Positions 44,457 to 55,136 of a stretch of 64,000 nt of DNA are shown here, one piece after another. The DNA is from Ryuthela nishihirai (lineage: Eukaryota; Arthropoda; Arachnida; Araneae; Heptathelidae). A program made the position numbers and the translations under genes. The stretch's first letter is position 1. Each line of letters opens with the position of its first letter. The stretch lies in assembly GCA_038380435.1 (NCBI GenBank), contig JAWZYU010000025.1, forward strand, positions 47,500,691 through 47,564,690, given 5' to 3'. The notes beneath the pieces were generated by a model. It worked only from the letters and a program-made list of their open reading frames with translations. It ran no database searches and was not told where the DNA came from.

Positions 44457-46259
44457 CCAAGAAAGTAAAGAATTAGAATTTGAGACAGATTTTGTAAAGG
44501 TAAAGGAATCAATTCTATTCTATCGCTTCCAAAAGCGAACAAGTGTCTCTTGAAATTTCAATATTGTTTGAAGCGGCGATCCAGTTTTTTTTCTAATGAC
44601 ACATCCTTTTACCTAGGGAAGAGTTTTAGCGCCCCCTCAAAAAAACAAATCCTTCGTATTACCATTCCTTACAATGAAAACTGAAATAATTTATGGAACT
44701 TAAATAATAGAGATGATGTCATGAGATCAATCCCTGATTCTATTGCCGTTAATACCAGACTTAATATTTTCCATAAAATAAATAATAATAATTCTATAAA
44801 CCTCAAATCTTTCTTTCCTTTCTAAGTGGACTTTCCTCATACAGACACAAAAATACTTTCTTGTTTGCACTCTGACAGCGATTCAATTTGAGTAAGGCGT
44901 AAATTGCACGAGCTAAGAGCAAACATCAGTTTCAGTGATGTTTGTTTCAAGAATAAGCGCAGACAAAACAACGCGTCCCGGTGAGGTCTTTGCTCAACAT
45001 CCGGCTGCATCCCCTGAGGCGTCTCTTGGTTAATGCATCAATTAGCAGCAGACATCCCAGGGGCGAAGGACGCCTGTAGAAAGAGCCCAAGACCACACAC
45101 TCTCCTAAAAAGACGAAGCGTAAGCACGCAATGAGCGTGCCTTTTCATTCCCAAGTGAGGATCAGTTGCAGGAATGCATCTCTGGATTCATCAGCGGCGC
45201 CGAGGATTGCAGTCGAAATGCCTGCAATCCATGCAACAAGTGTCTCAACAGCCAATGCAATGGCAGACATTGCTGTTTGGGGAGAGGGTTGGGGGGGAAG
45301 CAGCAAAAGGGCGCATTCTGTAGAGTGCGGTGGGAGCGAGCCCAGGCGCATACCTGGCCGAGACAGACCAGCCATTGCAGTCAGCCCCCGAGGGCATGAG
45401 TGCAGCGGAGGCCCTCTGCAGAGCACGCTGCTCCTCGCTGCATACTGCAGCCCGGGCGGGGCTGACAACGGAGATCAAAGGTCAAGGTGGAACAGTCGAG
45501 TTGGCCTTCTGTGCCAACCACAACTCCCTCGGCCAGAGCTTTGCCAAAAGGGATGCTGGATCGACGATCGCTCTCAGTGGAAGAGTAATCGTTCACTCAT
45601 GCGATGCTAGAGGAAAAATATCGAAGCAATTAACAGTCATTTATTTATTTTCGTTGGCTCTTAATGCTCGCTTGTCTCAGAATGAAAGAAACCGAATAAG
45701 TGGGAAGAATGGATTCGAGTTTTGAGGTTTGCTAGTGTGGGAATGAAAAACGAAACGAGTAGAAGAAAAGTAGGCAAAGCATGTTTCAATTTTAATTTCA
45801 TTGTCTGAGAACGAAAAATTTGAAATTTTAAAATTTTCAAACACGAAAAACCTAAAAGAGAGTAGGAAAACAGGTAAAATAAGTTTGGGTCGAAATCGTC
45901 TTAAGTGAAAGCAGAAGAAAAATAATAGAAAATAAGCAGTAAACAAGTAGACAAACTAAGCAAGCCCTTAATGTTCGATTTCTTGAAAATAAAAAACTGG
46001 CTACCGTTATTTTACGGCATGTAAGACGCACTTTTTTTTTTCTTCCAAAAAGACTAGTTCAAAAAATTGCCTGCGTCCAATATGTGCTGTTGTGTTAGGA
46101 GGAATAGGAAGGCAATTGAATTCTGTTGAATAACACTGAAAGCCATAACCAATGTTGCGCACCAACGGTGAGGATGGGTTTGCGATGTTCTAAGCATTAA
46201 AATCTAAGAAATATTTTGGTTGACTGCAAGAACAGATTAAAATAAGTGTAGATTAAATT
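44457..46259. other. Intron 1, with GC-rich island 44880-45620
   Basis: About 740 bp of GC-rich, repeat-free DNA inside an otherwise AT-rich, repeat-filled intron. It has a GGGCGGGG GC-box near 45453 and several CTGCAG motifs. Overlapping open frames up to 159 codons occur on both strands, as GC-rich DNA allows, without a recognisable domain. A cis-regulatory element or internal promoter is more likely than a gene. The flanking parts are AT-rich and empty. Confidence 0.4.
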
Positions 46260-46270
46260 ATGATGTATAT

Positions 46271-46749
46271 AAAAAAAATACCCCCTCAAGCAGCTGCTTG
46301 CCACAGAGGTCTGACAAGAGCCTGTCAGTTTATATGCCATAGTAGAAGGTCTGTGAGGATGGCAGGACCTCAGGAACGTGTACAGCAACTGTACACGCTC
46401 CAGTTACCGTTCACAGCAAACTGGAGCGTGTGCAGTTACTGCACACGCTCCAGTTTGCTGTGAACGGTAACTGCACACGCTCAATATTTCTGTGAGTGTG
46501 CCCATGCGATCCAGGTTTTTGTGAGCTCACACGATCCAATGTAAATAAAATAAATACCCCCTCAAGCAGCTGCTTGCCACAGAGGTCTGACAAGAGCCTG
46601 TCAGTTTATATGCCATAGTAGAAGGTCTGTGAGGATGGCAGGACCTCAGCAGAAAAACAACACACACATCCATGCCTTGCCCGGAGCTCGAACCCAGGTC
46701 CCTTAGATCAGTAGCCAAGCGTGCTAACCACTCGGCCATGGGACGGCTT
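46271..46749 (-). mobile_element. Composite SINE-B/hairpin/SINE-B with TSD around the whole unit
   Basis: Read on the minus strand: tRNA-like head and full SINE-B (about 46745-46549), then GATCGTGTGAGCTCAC, the hairpin modules to CTGTACACGTTC (about 46545-46377), then a SINE-B 3' half starting CTGAGGTCC. TGATGTATAT is found just outside both ends (46260-46270 and 46751-46760). The direct repeat encloses the complete composite, so it was inserted as one unit, presumably as an RNA copy starting at the SINE-B promoter. Confidence 0.9.
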
Positions 46750-46760
46750 GTGATGTATAT

Positions 46761-47361
46761 TAAAAGTGAAAATGTCTTTAAAAGTAATGTTGACTGATTA
46801 AACAGAGTTGGCCAAAGAAAAACAAAATATTCATTGTCCAGATGAGTAATTAATGATGGGAAAGCGAAACAACTTCTCTGGAAATGAATGCCATTGCTTT
46901 TTTTAACACCAATTTGGAGCGGATAAATTAAACACCAGGACATAATCTTCTTCGTATTAATTTTACCGAATTTATTCATTTCGATAGTATGGGATATCAT
47001 CGCCTGCTTATACATGAAGATAGGATCATTAAATCATCCATAGCGAAATAGATACTTAAGCATTTTTTTTTTGCATTAAAAATGGACACGTGACGCAGTT
47101 TTGGAGCTGGTTTTGATGGAGAAGTAAGCAGGCGTTTTGGATATTCAATCTGTAAATTTTCGGGCTTCTATATTAGTAGCTTTCTTAGTTATATAGATAT
47201 TAAGCAATACTAATATATCACGTGAATATGAAAGATATTAAATATTGAATTAAAATAAGCATATTAAAGGTAATATTATTACATAAAACGTTACTTGGTA
47301 TGTAACAATTAATATCTTAGCCATTGATATATCTTAGCCATATCTTAGCCATAAACGACAC
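46761..47361. other. Intron 1, unique AT-rich DNA
   Basis: Nothing recognised. Confidence 0.45.
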
Positions 47362-48068
47362 AAAACGGTAACTGGAGCGTGTACAGTTGCTGTACACGTT
47401 CCTGAGGTCCTGCCATCCTCTCAGACCTTCTACTATGGCATATAAACTGACAGGCTCCTTCAGACCTCTGTGGCAAGCAGCTGCTTGAGGGGGTATTTAT
47501 TTTATTTACATTGGATCGTGTGAGCTCACAAAAACCTCGATCGCGTGGGCCCACTCACAGAAATATTGAGCGTGTGCAGTTACCGTTCACAGCAAACTGG
47601 AGCGTGTGCAGTAACTGCACACGCTCCAGTGCTGGAGCGTGTGCAGTAACTGGAGCGTGTGCTCCAAACTGGAGCGTGTGCAGTAACTGCACACGCTCCA
47701 GTTTGCTGTGAACGGTAACTGCACACGCTCAATATTTCTGTGAGTGGGCCCACACGATCCAGGTTTTTGTGAGCTCACACGATCCAATGTAAATAAAATA
47801 AATACCCCCTCAAGCAGCTGCTTGCCACAGAGGTCTGACAGGAGCCTGTCAGTTTATATGCCACAGTAGGAGATCTGAGATGATATTGGGATAGCAGGAA
47901 GCCCATTGTTGAAGGGTTTCTAACCTTCCCATCACATTTTATCACATCACATCTGAGAGGATGGCAGGACCTCAGCAGAAAAACGACACACACAATCATG
48001 CCTTACCCGGGGCTCGACCCCAGGTCCCTTAGATCAGTAGCCAAGCGTGCTAACCACTCGGCCACGGG
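47362..48068. mobile_element. Inverted duplicate of the SINE-B/hairpin composite
   Basis: From left: a hairpin module end, SINE-B 3' half in + orientation (47399-47505), module with GTGAGCTCAC, crowded GAGCGTGTGCAG repeats near the centre (about 47640), then the same module and a full SINE-B in minus orientation (to 48068). Left and right halves are complementary over about 240 bp, giving a giant hairpin. The right SINE-B holds a foreign insert of about 70 bp (about 47880-47951). Confidence 0.85.
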
Positions 48069-48245
48069 AAATAGCATCGAAATGGAGTTGTAGTCCATTG
48101 TCAGCGTTACTTGTAGAAATTGCTTCATTTGACTATTAAGGCCACGCCGCTGTTGATAAACATTTATGAAGTGTAATTTTAAATCTGAATATTTCTATAT
48201 TTCCTTGCCTAGTCTCATCTTGTGTGTTTCTCCTTCCATTTCCAG

Positions 48246-48735
48246 AGGCCCCAGTTGGTACCTAGCCCCAGTCAACCAGACGTCCTGAGCAGTCCCCTGT
48301 CCCTGGAGACGTGGTGCATGGCCGATCTGGAGAGTTGGCTGAGCGACAGCACCACTTTACTTCGTTCCAACTACACCACCGAATTCGTGGGCGGAAGAGA
48401 CGACTTGCTCTCCTCCAAAATGGCATACCACAATGCAGTCCACGTGAACATTCCTTCACCGTCTGCATGTGCGCCCGTGGCAGCAGACAGTCCTACTCTC
48501 TACGAGCCGCCATCCTCCTCTAAAAATTTCGTAGCCGCCCCACCCTACGTGAGAGTGAAGCGGGAACTGGAGGAGGAGTACCCGTGTTCACGGGGGACTG
48601 CGGGGGCCTTGGTCGTGAAGAGCGAAGATGGCGTTTGTCTGTCGCGTGACAAGATAGAACAGGTGCGGAGTTTGGCCATGGAACAAGCAGCCAAGGATAT
48701 TCACGTAGCCTGTGGAGTATTGGGCATATCTCCAG
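48246..48735 (+). CDS. Ets98B: ETS transcription factor, SPDEF/Ets98B-like: exon upstream of the Pointed domain
   Basis: Nuclear DNA-binding factor of the SPDEF/Ets98B (Ets4) subfamily, inferred from the C-terminal end of the exon. Residues 135-163 (DKIEQVRSLAMEQAAKDIHV then ACGVLGISP) line up with the stretch just before the Pointed/SAM domain of vertebrate SPDEF, which has EQV...KDI..AC..L.I in the same spacing (comparison from memory). A pyrimidine-rich acceptor (TTTCCAG) precedes 48246 and a perfect donor AG|GTAGGT follows 48735. The 490-bp exon encodes 163 residues, phase 0 in and phase 1 out; an expected next codon GAC/GAT would give the 'PDP' start of the Pointed domain. Further features: an acidic/hydrophobic segment ETWCMADLESWL (21-32), Ser/Pro-rich linkers, and two SUMO-consensus sites, VKRE (Lys105) and VKSE (Lys125). 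Pointed and ETS domains must lie in later exons, not found before 64000. Codon use and GC content stand out from the flanks. Confidence 0.85.
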
Positions 48736-48827
48736 GTAGGTGGATCTCTGTTAAATACTAAGCTTGTCGAATTAAGTAGCCTTGTTGCATTTCTTTCAAT
48801 GGGCTTCAGAAGTGCCAGCTGATTGCG

Positions 48828-49134
48828 TACAGTCGCTCAAAAAAGTATCCGAACACTATGGTTGATCACAGAATTCAGAAAAAAATATCTGGCAACGATT
48901 TGTTTAGAAATTAGTGATCTGACAACTTCGTGTCACGTGACGATTTTTTTTAGAAATTAGTGATCTGGCAACTTCTTGTCACGTGACGATTTTTTTAGAA
49001 ATTAGTGATCTGGCAACTTCGTGTCACGTGACACGAAGTTGCCAGATCACTAATTTCTAAAAAAATCAATGCCAGATATTTTTTCTGAATTCTGTGATCA
49101 ACCATAGTGTTCGGATACTTTTTTGAGCGACTGC
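48828..49134. mobile_element. MITE with triplicated inner arm, 93 bp after the exon 2 donor
   Basis: TA-CAGTCGCTC at 48828. The right terminal repeat GAGCGACTG is followed by CA instead of TA (49133). The segment GATTTTTTTAGAAATTAGTG...GTCACGTGAC is repeated three times before the second arm, so three TCACGTGA E-boxes lie in a row near 48936, 48980 and 49024. It lies in presumptive intron 2. Confidence 0.85.
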
Positions 49135-49856
49135 ACATCGCGTGTCAGTCGCCTGAGGCTCATGAATAAGAATTTTTAATGCAGGTGTAACGATCATCTT
49201 AAAATGAGATTTTTGCCTTTGGCTCTTTAGAGACTGAATTTTTAACTGGCTCTTTTTAAACTGAATTTTTTGTCACACGACAAATCTAATCAATTCTCAA
49301 TTCTCGAAAGGTTAATTTTTTTTCTTTTTTTTTCTTGAAGAATTTATTTCTTGATAAGATGTCTCTTTCCACTGGTTACACAGGTTTTTTTTTTGTCTAT
49401 AATATTTTCCCTGATAAATAACTTTTAGCAGGAAAAATAATCTAAAAATAATTGATACTCAAGATATTCTACAAATATCCAATTATAGACCTACATATTT
49501 AAAATAATGTATTTTAAATGAGACCCTGATTTTTCAAAAAAAAAAACCGAAAAACGGAGCAATCTGATTTTGAATCCGCATGTGATTCATTAGTGAGTAT
49601 GATGAGAGTGAGATTTCTGGAATCGAATGTAGTGGGAAAGATCAAAAGCCGTTTATCCGCCCCATCCCGGAAGAAATTTTTAACAACTGGAGTAACAAAA
49701 AAAAGCAAACATTTTTACACTAATTTTGGAAAATAAAAAAAAAATGACGCCGTTGTTTTATACAGTTCAACCTAGTTCCTCTCCTCCCCTAACTTTTTTG
49801 GTGGATCCTGGACTAGCATTTACTAATTATTTGATCTTTAGTTAATCCCTCTTCCA
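49135..49856. other. Intron 2, unique AT-rich DNA
   Basis: Nothing recognised; many T- and A-runs. Confidence 0.45.
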
Positions 49857-49867
49857 CTCTCCCTGTA

Positions 49868-50339
49868 AAAATAAAAATAAAATCCCCCCTCAAGCAGCTG
49901 CTTGCCACAGAGGTCTGACAGGAGCCTGTCAGTTTATATGCCATAGTAGAAGGTCTGAGAGGATGGCAGGACCTCAGGAACGTGTACAGCAACTGTACAC
50001 GCTCCAGTTACCGTTCACAGCAAACTGGAGCGTGTGCAGTTACTGCACACGCTCCAGTTTGCTGTGAACGGTAACTGCACACGCTCAATATTTCCGTGAG
50101 TGAATATAAATATAATATAATTTAAAATATATAAATATAATATTATATAAATATAATATAATATAATTTCATATAAACTGACAGGAGCCTGTCAGTTTAT
50201 ATGCCATAGTAGAAGGTCTGTGAGGATAGCAGGACCTCAGCAGAAAAACGACACACACATCCATGCCTAAATCCGGGGCTCGAACCCAGGTCCCTTAGAT
50301 CAGTAGCCAAGCGTGCTAACCACTCGGCCACGGGACGGC
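49868..50339 (-). mobile_element. Composite SINE-B/hairpin/SINE-B, 11-bp TSD around the whole unit
   Basis: Same order and same GACCTCAG|GAACGTGTACAG joint as at 46271. CTCTCCCTGTA occurs at 49857-49867 and 50340-50350. Between module and full SINE-B lies an AT-rich stretch (about 50103-50170), and a perfect 15-bp inverted repeat ATATAAACTGACAGG/CCTGTCAGTTTATAT sits at about 50172-50203. A later MITE used the TA at the end of the right TSD as its target. Confidence 0.9.
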
Positions 50340-50347
50340 CTCTCCCT

Positions 50348-50492
50348 GTACAGTCGCTCAAAAAAAAGTATCCGAACACTATGGTTGATCACAGAATTCA
50401 GATCACTAATTTCAAAAATAACCGTTGCCAGATATTTTTTTCTGAATTCTGTGATCAACCATAGTGTTCGGATACTTTTTTGAGCGACTGTA
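50348..50492. mobile_element. Internally deleted MITE
   Basis: Complete terminal repeats with TA at both ends (50348 and 50491), but most of the palindromic arms, including the E-box centre, is missing. It inserted into the TSD of the preceding composite. Confidence 0.9.
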
Positions 50493-51276
50493 CAACTCTT
50501 TCTCCCGTTTCCCCATTCTTCATTTAGTTCTTGGCAAAATCTCATCCTTCAAAACTTTTCTCTGCTGAAAACCAGAACATCGGAAGCCAAACATTGCCAA
50601 TCGGAGTGTGACAAAGTCGGTGTGACTCACTCCCCCTTCCTCCCCCCCCCCCCCATCCAATCCCTGCATGGCCAGCGTTGCGTTGGCGATGAATGGCCGA
50701 TGCCTACAAGACTCTCAATCCGAGTTAAAAGAGCCAAATTTCGTTTGCTGCAGAATACAAATTCATCTGCCTTTTCCCTCCGCGAAGGAGATCGTGCCCA
50801 GCATCTTCATTGCTCCGCGGATGCGACGATGTGCACCCAACTGATGACGTCTGGGTGCAGCTGAAAGAATTCCGCCACTGCGCCGACTCCCCTACTCGGT
50901 TCAGTGAACCGAATCGTTCCCGTGTTCCACCCAGCCGGCAATTGGAGGCATCCAGCTTTTCGTATCATGAGATTCGAAGTCTGGAAAAATATCTTCATGA
51001 ATTCCTCCTCGCACGGCACCGTGGACTTGGCACTGTTGACATCATTTGAATTGGGAACAGATTCGTCATTAGGAGATTCGATAGAGCTTGGTAAAAGAAA
51101 CAGAAATGAAAGAAATGTGCCCATCGCGATTCGGCCTTCTATAGAATCGGGGCTCTGCTTTGTCATTTTTGCGCCTGGGGAAAGCGCATTATTTTACAAA
51201 CTATTGAGAATACTTAGTTCCTGCACATAGTGAAAAAATTATTACGTAATCAAAATTGCATCTACGTTTGAATGTC
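50493..51276. other. Intron 2, GC-richer unique DNA
   Basis: Repeat-free block with an inverted pair GTGCACCCA/TGGGTGCA near 50829-50862 around a TGATGACGTC. Open frames of about 110 codons on both strands have no recognisable domain. Possible regulatory DNA. Confidence 0.35.
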
Positions 51277-51291
51277 CCAATGCTTTGCAGG

Positions 51292-51663
51292 GGCGGGGGT
51301 GGCTCAGTCGGTAGCGCACCAGGCTCGTAATCTGTAGTTCCCAGGTTCGAGTTCCAGCTGGGTCAGCGTTGAGATTTATCTCCGCAAAATTCGCCGCCCT
51401 GCCCACGGTCACTGATGGGCTTGAAAAGGCCGCCGTCCATCGGATGGGACTTTAAGCCGTGGCCCCGTGTATGGGAGAGTCATACCCTGTGCACGTTAAA
51501 GAACACGCTGGATGGCCTTGACGGGAGGCTACCATCTGTCTCCCAACAGCTGTTCCAGTGGGTCCCCTCCCCCAACCTTCTCTGAGCCTTCGGGGTTGTT
51601 GTGACATGGCCATTTAGCCCATGGTGTGCAAAAAAGTGCCGCTCAGAGGTAAAACAACCCAAT
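51292..51663 (+). mobile_element. SINE-A, 15-bp TSD with one mismatch
   Basis: CCAATGCTTTGCAGG at 51277-51291 and CCAATGCTTTTCAGG at 51664-51678. Short internal deletion after CCCACGGTCA. Confidence 0.92.
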
Positions 51664-51679
51664 CCAATGCTTTTCAGGG

Positions 51680-52063
51680 TCCTGTTTAGAACAGATGCAA
51701 AAAAAAGCTGTTTAAATTCCGTTATGTGAAACCAAAATGAAGTTTTAAAAATTTCGGCAATATTGGGCTTTAGCTCGCTAGAGAAAAGGGATCTACTGAA
51801 TAGCTGTTAAGAGATAAACTTCTTAACCATCTAGCGTCTTCCAGGAACCATCTAGCGTCTTCTTTAAAGTGCAGATTCTATGGTTCTCTTGCGCACGAGA
51901 GCAGAGCACTCCATTCACGCGTTTGCAATCACCGTGATGTCCCCTTTCTCACGAAGGACGGAATCGGAAGTAGTGGGTGTGCCGTGCAAGAACCAACCCA
52001 CTTCAGTGGGCAAGAAAGTTTTGTAATATTCCTAACACTACACTAGTGACATTTGCTTCTGTG
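51680..52063 (-). other. Unique DNA, perhaps an old SINE-A remnant
   Basis: GGGCTTTAGCTCGCTAG, AGGGATCTACTGAATAGCTG and TTCTTTAAAGTGCAGATTCT resemble antisense SINE-A in the right order but are very decayed. Confidence 0.4.
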
Positions 52064-52073
52064 TGGATCCTTA

Positions 52074-52171
52074 TACCCCCCTCAAGCAGCTGCTTGCCAC
52101 AGAGGTCTGACATGAGCCTGTCAGTTTATATGCCACAGTAGAAAGTCTGAGAGGATGGCAGGACCTCAGCA
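52074..52171 (-). mobile_element. SINE-B 3' half, 10-bp TSD
   Basis: Only the tail half is present (CCCCTCAAGCAGCTGCTTGC to GGACCTCAGC). TGGATCCTTA occurs at 52064-52073 and 52172-52181, so a 5'-truncated copy inserted. Confidence 0.92.
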
Positions 52172-52181
52172 TGGATCCTTA

Positions 52182-53387
52182 GGAGTGTTTTATTTCGATC
52201 TGCAAATCGGAACTTGAAAGGCTTTGGATCAGCGATCGATCAGAAAATTCTGGGTCAATAGGGAGTGATGAAGATCCTGGTCGCTTTCTGCATCGATCCG
52301 ATCTCCTCTCCAGTGAAAGGCAGGGAAAGAGTCACAGAACGGAAGAGAATGAGTCAGTTCCGGCCACTGAGTCCCGGATCAAAAAAGGATGACACATGGG
52401 GGCAATGCCGAGAGTCTGCGTCACTGTCTCCATCTCCCCTACTGACCCACAAAAAGCGCCGCGCTCCGGGATCGAAAGCGGACACCTCATGCGAGGTTGA
52501 CGACATGGATTGCTGATCGGGAGGGAAGAGATAAAAAAAAAAGAGGAGGGAAGGGGGGGCTTCGATCTCCTTCTTCGATCTCCTTCCACGAATAATCCCA
52601 AAGATGAGCAAACATCCGGGTAGGTGCAACACCCGTTGGGGCCCCCGCAGGTGAGGGACTTTCACGTTACCCCACCGGTGGAGGACCAGAGTGACCCATT
52701 TCTCACAGCGATGTGCACTTGCGATGTGTGGGGAGCGTTGACCTGAGTAGCAAGCGCTTCTAAGGAAGACCGATTGAGCATGGAGGCGACTTCTTGCCTC
52801 GTCTGTTGGGAGAGGTGGGTCGCTACTTGTCACGGGGAAGGGGAGAGACGGGCAGAGGGAAAAAAAATGGAAGTCACTCTCCCTCAAAGAATGGGAATAA
52901 CTTTGGAAACATTTCTCTGCACCGCCGACTCTTTGTGACAAAGGAATCGCCACGGCGACGCCAAACATCGGTGCTCGTATAAAAAACGCACAACCAGGTA
53001 TTGTAGATAGGTGCAAAGTTGAGAAAGAACTCTGAAATGCCCTTCGCCCCTTTGCAATCGATCAGCGACACGAGAACAACAGATGGCGTTGGAATCCTGA
53101 CTTTAGTTTCGAACCTGCCTCCAGAGAAATGCTCTAATGCAGTTGGCACAAAAGATTTGAAATCATTTTGTATACAATATGTGGAAACCTCTAAGTAGTT
53201 TTTTTTACATCCAAGGAACTTAACCGTCTAAAAGTTATATCTTTACAGGAAAGCCTTTTTTTTTATGCGATGTCAGGTCTTTAAAAATTGTGCCATGGGT
53301 AAGGTGTGGGGAATTTTTTTTGTGAGAAGCATTCGAGAGGTTACGGAACGAAATCTTTGATTCTAGTTGCCAAACAATCCAAGAGTT
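52182..53387. other. Intron 2, GC-rich unique block
   Basis: 52250-53100 is GC-rich and free of repeats. It contains the longest frame in the window (220 codons, minus, 52354-53016), but overlapping frames are also open and no domain or splice context supports it. A regulatory element is a reasonable alternative. Confidence 0.35.
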
Positions 53388-53771
53388 GTTGGGTTGTTTT
53401 ACTTCTGAGCGGCACTTTTTTGCACACAATGGGCTAAATGGCCAGATCACATGGACCCGAAGCTCAGAGAAGGTTGGGGGAGAGGACCCACTGGAACAGC
53501 TGTTGAGAGACAGATGGTAGCCTCCCGTCAAGGCCATCCAGCGTGTCCTTTAACGTGCACAGGATATGGCTCTCCCGCACACGGGGCCACGGCTTAACGT
53601 CCCATCCGACGGACGGCGGCCTTTCCAAGCCCATCGGTGTCCCCTACTGACCGTGGGCAGGGTGGGGAATTATTGCGGAGATAAATCTCAACGCTGACCC
53701 AGCTGGGACTCGAACCTGGGAACTACAGATTACGAGCCTGGCGCGTTACTGACTGAGCCACCCCCGCCCCC
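53388..53771 (-). mobile_element. SINE-A, full length
   Basis: Complete antisense copy. No clear TSD. Confidence 0.9.
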
Positions 53772-53934
53772 CTCCACTGAAAGGAAAATTAACTTTCACC
53801 ACTGAATACGATATGATTAATTTTGTTGCATGATTTTTTTGTAATGCAAATGAAATCCGCACAAATGCTTTGTCCTTTCTCTTCCATTGATATATATCTT
53901 TGCTCTGCCTTACGTTAAAAAATTCTAAGATTTT

Positions 53935-54170
53935 TCGGAATTTCCCCACTGTTGGCCATTGGCAAGAAAGGGAACATTGATAGGCTTGGAAAGATGTCTC
54001 TCCATCTGCGAGCAGGAGTGCCATACCCTTGAACATTAAAAATCATGATGAATAGTCTTGACAGGAATCTTCCAGCTCTTCCCTAAAAGCTGTCCAGCGA
54101 ATATCCTTCATTTAACCAAATCTGAGCGCTTTAGGTCTTTGTGTAGTCATTTACTCCGCTGTGTGCCAAA
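53935..54170 (+). mobile_element. Old SINE-A, body and tail
   Basis: Diverged sense copy without its head: GGCTTGGAAAGATGTC, GTGCCATACCCTTGAACATT, CTTGACAGGAATCTTCCA, and a GGTCTTTGTG.AGTCATTTA tail region. Confidence 0.6.
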
Positions 54171-54217
54171 TCCATCGCATCTTTGCAGTTACTTCTTCAA
54201 ATAAACGTCTTCTTTGA

Positions 54218-55116
54218 ACAGTCGCTCAAAAAAGTATCCAAACACTATGGTTGATTGCAAAATTCAGAAAAAATATCTGGCATTGATTTTTTTTTTAGAA
54301 ATTAGTGATCTGGCAACCTTCGTATCACGTGACACGGTTGCCAGATGACTAATTTCTAAAAAAATCGTTGCCAGATATTTTTTCTGAATTCTGCAATCAA
54401 TTATAGTGTTCGGATACTTTTTAATATATATAATGCGTATGAATATATAATGCAATGAATATGGAGCGTTTGCAGTTACTGTTCACAGCAAACTGGAGCG
54501 GTTGCGGTTAATGTTCATAGCACATTGGATCGTGTGAGCTCACAAAGACCTATATCGTGTGGGCTCATTCACGGAAATATTGAGCGTGTGCAGTTACCGT
54601 TCTCAGCAAACTGGAGCGTGTGCAGTAACTGCACACGCTGCAGTTTGCTGTGAACGGTAACTGGAGCGTGTACAGTTGCTGTACACGCTCCAGATATTTT
54701 TCCTGAATTCTGTAATCACGTGACACGAAGGTTGCCAGATCACTAATTTCTAAAAAAAATCGTTGCGAGATATTTTTTCTGAATTCTGTAATCAACCATA
54801 GTGTTCAGATACTTTTTTGAGCGACTGTAGGTGGTCATATTTTGATACTAGATCGTGTGGGCTCACTCACGGAAATATTGAGCGTGTGCAGTTACCGTTC
54901 ACAGCAAACTGGAGCGTGTGCAGTAACTACACACGCTCCAGTTTGCTGTGAACGGTAACTGGAGCGTGTACAGTTGCTGTACACGCTCCAGATATTTTTC
55001 CTGAATTCTGTAATCACGTGACACGAAGGTTGCCAGATCACTGATTTCTAAAAAAATTCAATGCCAGATATTTTTTCTGAATTTTGCAATCAACTATAGT
55101 GTTCGGATACTTTTTT
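54218..55116. mobile_element. 900-bp composite MITE flanked by 19-bp direct repeats
   Basis: Contains a palindromic core, AT linker, one 118-bp-type unit, hairpin modules and two right-half units, the second starting at about 54829. The left end is A-ACAGTCGCTC; the right end stops at GGATACTTTTTTG, about 10 bases short of the normal terminus. CAAATAAACGTCTTCTTTG precedes the element (54199-54217) and follows it (55117-55135). That is far longer than the TA duplication expected for this family. Confidence 0.85.
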
Positions 55117-55136
55117 GCAAATAAACGTCTTCTTTG

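Noticed and set aside
45131..45610. 159-codon + frame and overlapping minus frames in the GC-rich island.
   Set aside because: Several frames are open at once, composition is biased, and no homology or splice signals can be recognised.
52354..53016. Longest frame in the window, 220 codons on the minus strand.
   Set aside because: GC-rich block with overlapping open frames on both strands, no recognisable domain and no splice or promoter support.
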